The notes under the pieces: generated by a model
Seen by the model: the letters and a program-made list of their open reading frames with translations, nothing else
What the model was told of the DNA's origin: nothing
Database searches by the model: none
Made by a program: the position numbers and the translations under genes
Part shown: in pieces, positions 22,128 to 26,596 of the stretch
Layout: each line of letters begins with the position of its first letter
Position numbering within the stretch: the first letter of the stretch is position 1
Source of the DNA: JAVBOD01 sp031551045
Lineage (GTDB): Bacteria; Bacteroidota; Bacteroidia; Bacteroidales; UBA932
Length of the DNA stretch: 26,596 nucleotides
Direction: 5' to 3'
Assembly (NCBI GenBank): GCA_031551045.1
Contig: JAVBOD010000099.1
Span: 1 to 26,596, forward strand

Positions 22128-24038
22128 TTATTCCGGTTTGTTTTCCATTTCTTCTTTCAAAGCAGCGAGTTCACTGATATCGCCCAAGGTTGTTTTTTCC
22201 AAGCTGGCTTTCAGTTTTTTCACGGTCTTTTCAGTCGTTTCCGCTTCGGTAGCTTTTGTTTTTTCTTCTTTTTCTACCTTCGCATCTTCAAATGTGCGGG
22301 TATGCGATAACGCAATGCGTTTGGCGCCTTTGTTGAATTCCAGTACTTTGAACGGAAGGCGTTCGTCCACCTTTGCCGTCGTGCCGTCTTCTTTCGTCAG
22401 GTGTTTCATGTTCACCACGCCTTCTACACCGTAGGGCAACGATACCGTAGCGTTTTTATCAACGATAGATACGATGGTTCCTTCGTGTACCGAGCCGGGT
22501 ACGAAAATCGTTTCGAATACATCCCAAGGGTTTTCTTCGAGCTGTTTGTGGCCGAGGCTCAAACGGCGGTTTTCTTGATCCACTTCCAATACAATCACAT
22601 CCAGTGTATCGCCGATGGCGGTAAATTCGCCCGGATGTTTGATTTTCTTTGTCCACGACAGGTCGCTGATGTGTACCAAACCGTCCACGCCTTCTTCCAG
22701 TTCTACGAATACGCCGAAGTTGGTGAAGTTGCGCACTTTTGCCTGATGTTTAGAACCTACCGGATATTTGTTGATGATAGTTGCCCATGGATCGGCTTTC
22801 AGCTGTTTGATACCGAGCGACATTTTGCGTTCGTCGCGGTCTAAGGTCAGGATAACGGCTTCTACTTCGTCGCCCACCTTCATGAAGTCCTGAGCGCTGC
22901 GCAAGTGTTGGCTCCACGACATTTCCGAGACGTGAATCAATCCTTCCACGCCCGGTTGTATTTCTACAAATGCGCCATAGTCGGCAATCACCACCACGCG
23001 TCCTTTTACTTTGTCGCCCACATTGAGGTTGGTGTCCAAAGCGTCCCACGGATGCGAGGTAAGTTGTTTCAAGCCGAGCGCAATACGTTTCTTGGCATCG
23101 TCGAAATCGAGAATAACCACATTGATTTTTTGGTCGAGTTGCACGATTTCCTCGGCGTTGTTGATACGTCCCCACGACAGGTCGGTAATGTGGATAAGGC
23201 CGTCCACGCCGCCCAAGTCCACAAACACACCGTAGGAAGTAATATTTTTGACCGTACCTTCGAGTACTTGTCCTTTTTCGAGTTTGCCGATGATTTCTTT
23301 CTTCTGTGCTTCGAGTTCTGCTTCGATAAGCGCTTTGTGCGAAACCACCACGTTGCGGAATTCCTGGTTGATTTTTACAATCTTGAATTCCATTGTTTTG
23401 TTTACAAAGATATCGTAGTTGCGGATAGGTTTCACGTCGATTTGCGAACCGGGGAGGAACGCTTCGATGCCGAACACATCTACAATCATACCGCCTTTCG
23501 TGCGGCATTTGATATATCCTTTTACTATTTCATCGTTGGCCAGCGCTTCGTTCACGCGATCCCACGAACGCATGGCGCGCGCTTGTTTGTGCGAAAGAAT
23601 CAATTGTCCTTTCTTATCTTCAGCGTTTTCTACGTACACTTCCACTTTATCGCCCACGGCTAAATCGGGGTTGTAGCGGAATTCGCTGATGTTGATAACA
23701 CCTTCGCTCTTGTAACCGATGTTTACGATTACTTCGCGTTTGTTCATCGCAACCACTGTTCCTTCCACTACCTCGTTCTCGGTAACTTTGGAAAGCGTTT
23801 GGTTGTAGTTGTCTTCAATAACCGATTTGTCGGCGTCATACAAATCAAGTCCTTGTTCGAAAGCATCCCAGTTGAATTTGTCGGGAGCCACAGAGGCATT
23901 GCTTACATGTTTTTTAGGAAGAATTGTTTGAACATCTTCCGATGCGTCGTCGGAAACGAGTTCCGCTTCTTCATTTTTTTTAGGTATTACTACCTCTGCT
24001 TCGTCGTTTTGAAGCAATTCGTCGTTAATTTTTGTCAT
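22128..24038 (-). CDS. rpsA: 30S ribosomal protein S1 (six S1 domains)
   Basis: S1 binds mRNA on the 30S subunit and helps start translation, which matters in a phylum that rarely uses Shine-Dalgarno pairing. The 636-residue protein carries six S1 (OB-fold) domains at about 80-150, 168-235, 253-325, 340-412, 425-497 and 512-578. Domains 3-5 are the most regular, each with an F/Y-G-x-F-V-x-L/I segment and GL-IHV/IS (SYGVFVDLGGVDGLIHITDL, DYGAFVEIQPGVEGLIHVSEM, NFGVFVELEEGVDGLVHISDL). The acidic N-terminal extension (1-75) and Lys/Glu-rich C-terminal tail (580-636) are not S1 repeats. ATG 24038 is clear. A good minus-strand promoter lies at 24137-24167, giving a leader of about 90 nt, and a strong terminator follows the gene. 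Confidence 0.95.
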   Translation of the reverse strand: MTKINDELLQNDEAEVVIPKKNEEAELVSDDASEDVQTILPKKHVSNASVAPDKFNWDAFEQGLDLYDADKSVIEDNYNQTLSKVTENEVVEGTVVAMNKREVIVNIGYKSEGVINISEFRYNPDLAVGDKVEVYVENAEDKKGQLILSHKQARAMRSWDRVNEALANDEIVKGYIKCRTKGGMIVDVFGIEAFLPGSQIDVKPIRNYDIFVNKTMEFKIVKINQEFRNVVVSHKALIEAELEAQKKEIIGKLEKGQVLEGTVKNITSYGVFVDLGGVDGLIHITDLSWGRINNAEEIVQLDQKINVVILDFDDAKKRIALGLKQLTSHPWDALDTNLNVGDKVKGRVVVIADYGAFVEIQPGVEGLIHVSEMSWSQHLRSAQDFMKVGDEVEAVILTLDRDERKMSLGIKQLKADPWATIINKYPVGSKHQAKVRNFTNFGVFVELEEGVDGLVHISDLSWTKKIKHPGEFTAIGDTLDVIVLEVDQENRRLSLGHKQLEENPWDVFETIFVPGSVHEGTIVSIVDKNATVSLPYGVEGVVNMKHLTKEDGTTAKVDERLPFKVLEFNKGAKRIALSHTRTFEDAKVEKEEKTKATEAETTEKTVKKLKASLEKTTLGDISELAALKEEMENKPE

Positions 24039-24136
24039 TAGTTGTTTGGTGTGTTTGTACTACAATGTTAGACATTATGTATAGACCAAAGAATAGCGCT
24101 TAACAAGTATTTTTATTAAGGTATTTTTTGGGGCTG

Positions 24137-24167
24137 CAAAGATAGTGCTTTTTTTCGGGTTACCAAA
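24137..24167 (-). promoter_or_regulatory. Primary promoter for ribosomal protein S1
   Basis: Read on the minus strand, TTTG (24164-24167), 19 nt, then TATCTTTG (24137-24144). Both elements and the spacing match the Bacteroidota consensus. The predicted start is near 24130, giving a leader of about 90 nt. Confidence 0.75.
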
Positions 24168-24706
24168 TAATTATATTGTGCGGCTCATCTAAATATAAGG
24201 CTCTAATAGGGAGTATTTCCGGAAGGAAATAAAATAGGAATAAGAGGCTGTTCAAAAAGCATTTTTTACTGCAAAGGACACTCAGTTTAAAATCATTGCA
24301 TTCAAACCTTTGCATACTTTAGAAATAGTCAGCCGCTAAAAAAAAGCGTCCCACAATGACCCAATGAGTTCCGGAAGAATAAAATATTAATAGTCTGATT
24401 TTTAGTGTTATAATTAAATTTACGGTTTATATGGCCGGTTATTTATATGTTAACATTTCTTAAAACGATATAATGCTTAGGATGTTGTTTTTTATGTCGA
24501 TTATTTTATTAAGTTGCTTTGTATGATGATATTGAATTTTTTTAAAAAATAATTATTTAGTGAAAAATATAAATTTAGCACAGTTAATAAATGTTAATGT
24601 ATGTTATATTGCAAAAATATATGAAAGACGCGTTTTAATTTTGTGCGTTTTTTAAAGGAAAAAAATTATTCAATAGGAAATTTTTATGCTGTCGTAAATC
24701 GGCTGG

Positions 24707-24725
24707 TTCAATTTATTAAATTGAA
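24707..24725. repeat. Perfect 9-bp palindrome in the spacer upstream of the GLUG gene
   Basis: TTCAATTTA, one T, TAAATTGAA. It lies within the less AT-rich patch about 350 bp upstream of the GLUG protein start. It could be a regulator site or a chance event in AT-rich DNA. Confidence 0.4.
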
Positions 24726-25070
24726 TAACAGACGATTTGTAAAACGCTGTCAGTTGATTTGCGACATTGTCGAAGATTTATCTGCACAAGGGAAATCGAA
24801 GAAGCTTGATCGGTTGAAAACCGGTTGATATATTTTGTTGTTCCCAGTGTGATAACTGCTTCTCTTAATCAGCATATTATATGCTGCTATGGTATAATTT
24901 TTGTAATCTTAATGCAATATTTTGTGCTAGTGCGTGTTGAAAACACCTTTTATGCAAAAAAGTTATTGAAGATTGAAGCAGGAATGAAAGTTTGAGAATT
25001 TTTTTATTTTTTAAAATGTATTTAAGTGTTTTAATATATAAATCTATAATCTATAATCGTTGGTAATGAT

Positions 25071-26596
25071 ATGAAAGAGTTTGATCAATCAGAAAGAGTA
25101 GGGGGATTACCTCGAAGAATATCCTGGTATTTTAGTTTTTTTCTCCTTGTTGTTTTGCTGCTATCCGGCGGATCGGCTTTTGCCCAGTGGGCAGGAGGGA
25201 GCGGTACAGCCGGGGATCCGTACCAGATTGCAACCGTACAGCAACTTACAACTGTGCAAACGAGCACCAACGGCGGAACAAATTATACCAACGTATATTT
25301 CAAGTTGATGAATAATTTGAACTTGGGCGGAATTGCATGGACACCGATAGGAACTTCGGCAAGGCCGTTCAGGGGAAATTTTGATGGAAACAATCGCATC
25401 ATTTCAGGGTTATTTATCAACACCACTATCAGCGATGTCGGCTTGTTCGGATATATGACCGGCGGGACTATCAGCAATTTGGGCGTAGTGACAACCACCG
25501 GCGGGGTTACAGGAGCTAATAATGTGGGTATTTTACTTGGTAGCCAAAGCGGGGGTACGGTTACCGGCTGTTTCACCATGGGCACCGTTTCCGGAAACGA
25601 TGCAGTCGGCGGTTTGATTGGTAATCAACCGAACGGTACGATTACGGTTTCGCAATGTATTGCCATTGCCGACGTTACCGGTGGCGCAGGGCTTAATGGT
25701 TCTGCCGGTTTAATCGGCGTGGTGAGGGGCAATCTGAACAATTCCTACGCGTGGGGCGATGTCCGGGGCGCGGGTTCGGTGGCCGGATTGGGCGGCGCCC
25801 TCAGTGCCAATGGCGTGGTCACTTCCTGTTATGCTTTGGGAAATGCCGCTTCATCGCCATCGTCCAGAATCGGCGGATTGACGGGCTATATTACTCAAGC
25901 AAGCGCCAAATTGCAAAACAGCGTGGCGATCAACGGAACGTTGACAAGTGTCAGCAATTCTGCCGGACGTGTGGTCGGGCTATCCAATTATACTACCGCC
26001 TATACGAATAACTATGCCATAGATAATATGGTTGTGCTTGTCAATGGCACATCGAAACCGGCTACTTCCAATGCTACAGGTGTGGACGGGGAAACACAAA
26101 CCAAAGCCACCCTGAAATCATCGGCATTCTATAGCAATACGGTTTCATGGAATATTTCCAATGTGCGCGACGCCAATAAGGTATGGTGTATTTGGGAAGG
26201 CGTGAGCTATCCTTACCTGCAACGGCAAAGTTCGCCGGCCAATCCGGTTTCTTTTGCAGGAACTACTTTGCAAGGAACCTTCCGCCCGGATGCGACCATG
26301 GATAGTATTGTGATGTATAAGAAAACAGGAACGTCGTTTACACGGCTTGGACGCGCTACGGTGAATAATGCGGCTCACACATGGTCGTTCAACAGTTCTG
26401 CCCTTATTATGAATGGCATTGTATATGTGCAAACCTATGAATCGGGGAAAGCATGGCCTTCGTATTTGGCAGAGTTTACGATTTGCGGCATTACGCCGAC
26501 CTTTGAAACGGTCGATAAAATGTCGTGCATTCCGGCCATAAACCTGCAAAGCGCGATTACCAACCTGCAAAATGCGGATATAAAAGACGTGCAATT
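25071..26596 (+). CDS. Secreted GLUG-repeat surface protein (3' end outside window)
   Basis: The frame opens at ATG 25071 and stays open for 508 codons to the window edge. A signal peptide runs from a basic start (LPRR) through a hydrophobic core (about 20-34) to AFA-QW, with cleavage likely after A38. Residues 40-115 (GTAGDPYQIATVQQL, then FRGNFDGNNRIISGLF) are the usual lead-in of GLUG-repeat proteins. GLUG-like units follow: VGLFGYMTGGTISN (123-136), VGILLGSQSGGTV (152-164), VGGLIGNQPNGTI (179-191), SAGLIGVVRGNLNNSYAWG (211-229) and IGGLTGYITQA (267-277). From about 390 a beta-rich, possibly Ig-like region begins. Such proteins are surface-exposed or secreted adhesins in Bacteroidota; a sorting signal, if any, would be past the edge. 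No promoter was clear. Confidence 0.85.
   Translation, partial: MKEFDQSERVGGLPRRISWYFSFFLLVVLLLSGGSAFAQWAGGSGTAGDPYQIATVQQLTTVQTSTNGGTNYTNVYFKLMNNLNLGGIAWTPIGTSARPFRGNFDGNNRIISGLFINTTISDVGLFGYMTGGTISNLGVVTTTGGVTGANNVGILLGSQSGGTVTGCFTMGTVSGNDAVGGLIGNQPNGTITVSQCIAIADVTGGAGLNGSAGLIGVVRGNLNNSYAWGDVRGAGSVAGLGGALSANGVVTSCYALGNAASSPSSRIGGLTGYITQASAKLQNSVAINGTLTSVSNSAGRVVGLSNYTTAYTNNYAIDNMVVLVNGTSKPATSNATGVDGETQTKATLKSSAFYSNTVSWNISNVRDANKVWCIWEGVSYPYLQRQSSPANPVSFAGTTLQGTFRPDATMDSIVMYKKTGTSFTRLGRATVNNAAHTWSFNSSALIMNGIVYVQTYESGKAWPSYLAEFTICGITPTFETVDKMSCIPAINLQSAITNLQNADIKDVQ

Larger units (their letters stand above)
24039..25070. other. 1-kb AT-rich spacer between S1 and the GLUG protein gene
   Basis: This spacer holds the S1 leader and promoter at its left end. 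At 24244-24260 is GAGGCTGTTCAAAAAGC, which resembles the terminal inverted repeats of some Bacteroidota insertion sequences; no partner end or transposase was found. At 24636-24643 there is a plus-strand TAATTTTG, a -7-like box. A less AT-rich patch at about 24640-24835 has a 61-codon open frame starting with GTG, and a 19-bp palindrome at 24707-24725. No tRNA or known riboswitch was seen. The rest is poly-A/T-rich DNA. Confidence 0.55.

Noticed and set aside
22750..23508. Long open frames opposite and inside the S1 gene
   Set aside because: They arise from the biased codon composition of the S1 gene and encode low-complexity arginine-rich or phenylalanine-rich sequences with no family signature.
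24643..24828. 61-codon open frame starting GTG as a gene
   Set aside because: The start codon coincides with the last base of a -7-like box, no relative is recognised, and the length is within chance for this DNA. It is kept only as a possible small RNA region.

Overview
The window looks like chromosomal DNA of a Bacteroidota bacterium, most likely order Bacteroidales. The evidence is the set of lineage-typical proteins (a PUR-alpha-like small protein, a NusB about 320 residues long, a six-domain ribosomal protein S1, a GH3/beta-lactamase fusion, a two-domain FtsX-type permease) and repeated matches to the Bacteroidota primary promoter (TTTG, 19-21 nt, TAnnTTTG). Shine-Dalgarno sequences are not evident. 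Several long open frames begin at TTG, but the sequence favours an internal ATG; those starts are corrected here. No rRNA, tRNA or CRISPR was seen.

Layout. 1-138 is the C-terminal end of an IS5-like transposase entering from the left. 304-1611 (minus) is a CoA-transferase with a strong bidirectional terminator. 1788-2504 (minus) is a TcdA/ThiF-type E1-like enzyme and 2614-4989 (minus) a large FtsX/MacB-type permease. Upstream of the permease lie a candidate sigma-54 promoter and two tandem palindromes placed like an enhancer. 5320-6940 (minus) is a two-gene ABC transporter. 7140-8780 (minus) holds MazG and a DUF62 (SAM hydroxide adenosyltransferase) homologue. 9193-9993 (plus) resembles the homing-endonuclease-like proteins of phages. 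It converges on lysA (9998-11152, minus), which shares a mirror-image divergent promoter with the GH3/beta-lactamase fusion (11284-14262, plus). A BtuCD/FecDE-type importer pair follows (14307-16108, plus). Then come nusB (minus), a PUR-alpha-like gene (plus), a membrane-anchored unknown (minus), mltG (plus), an S41 C-terminal processing protease (minus), RNase Z (minus) and ribosomal protein S1 (minus). A 1-kb AT-rich spacer precedes a secreted GLUG-repeat protein that runs off the right edge.

The genes are mostly single housekeeping units rather than one system. Envelope and cell-wall functions recur: GH3/beta-lactamase, MltG, the S41 protease, FtsX permease, ABC transporters and the GLUG surface protein. 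The most interesting non-coding signals are the sigma-54/enhancer architecture upstream of the FtsX permease and a dispersed hairpin repeat in intergenic DNA. That repeat has two stem versions (ATTGC/GCAAT and ATTCT/AGAAT) that keep base pairing and the central TTCGCT motif.
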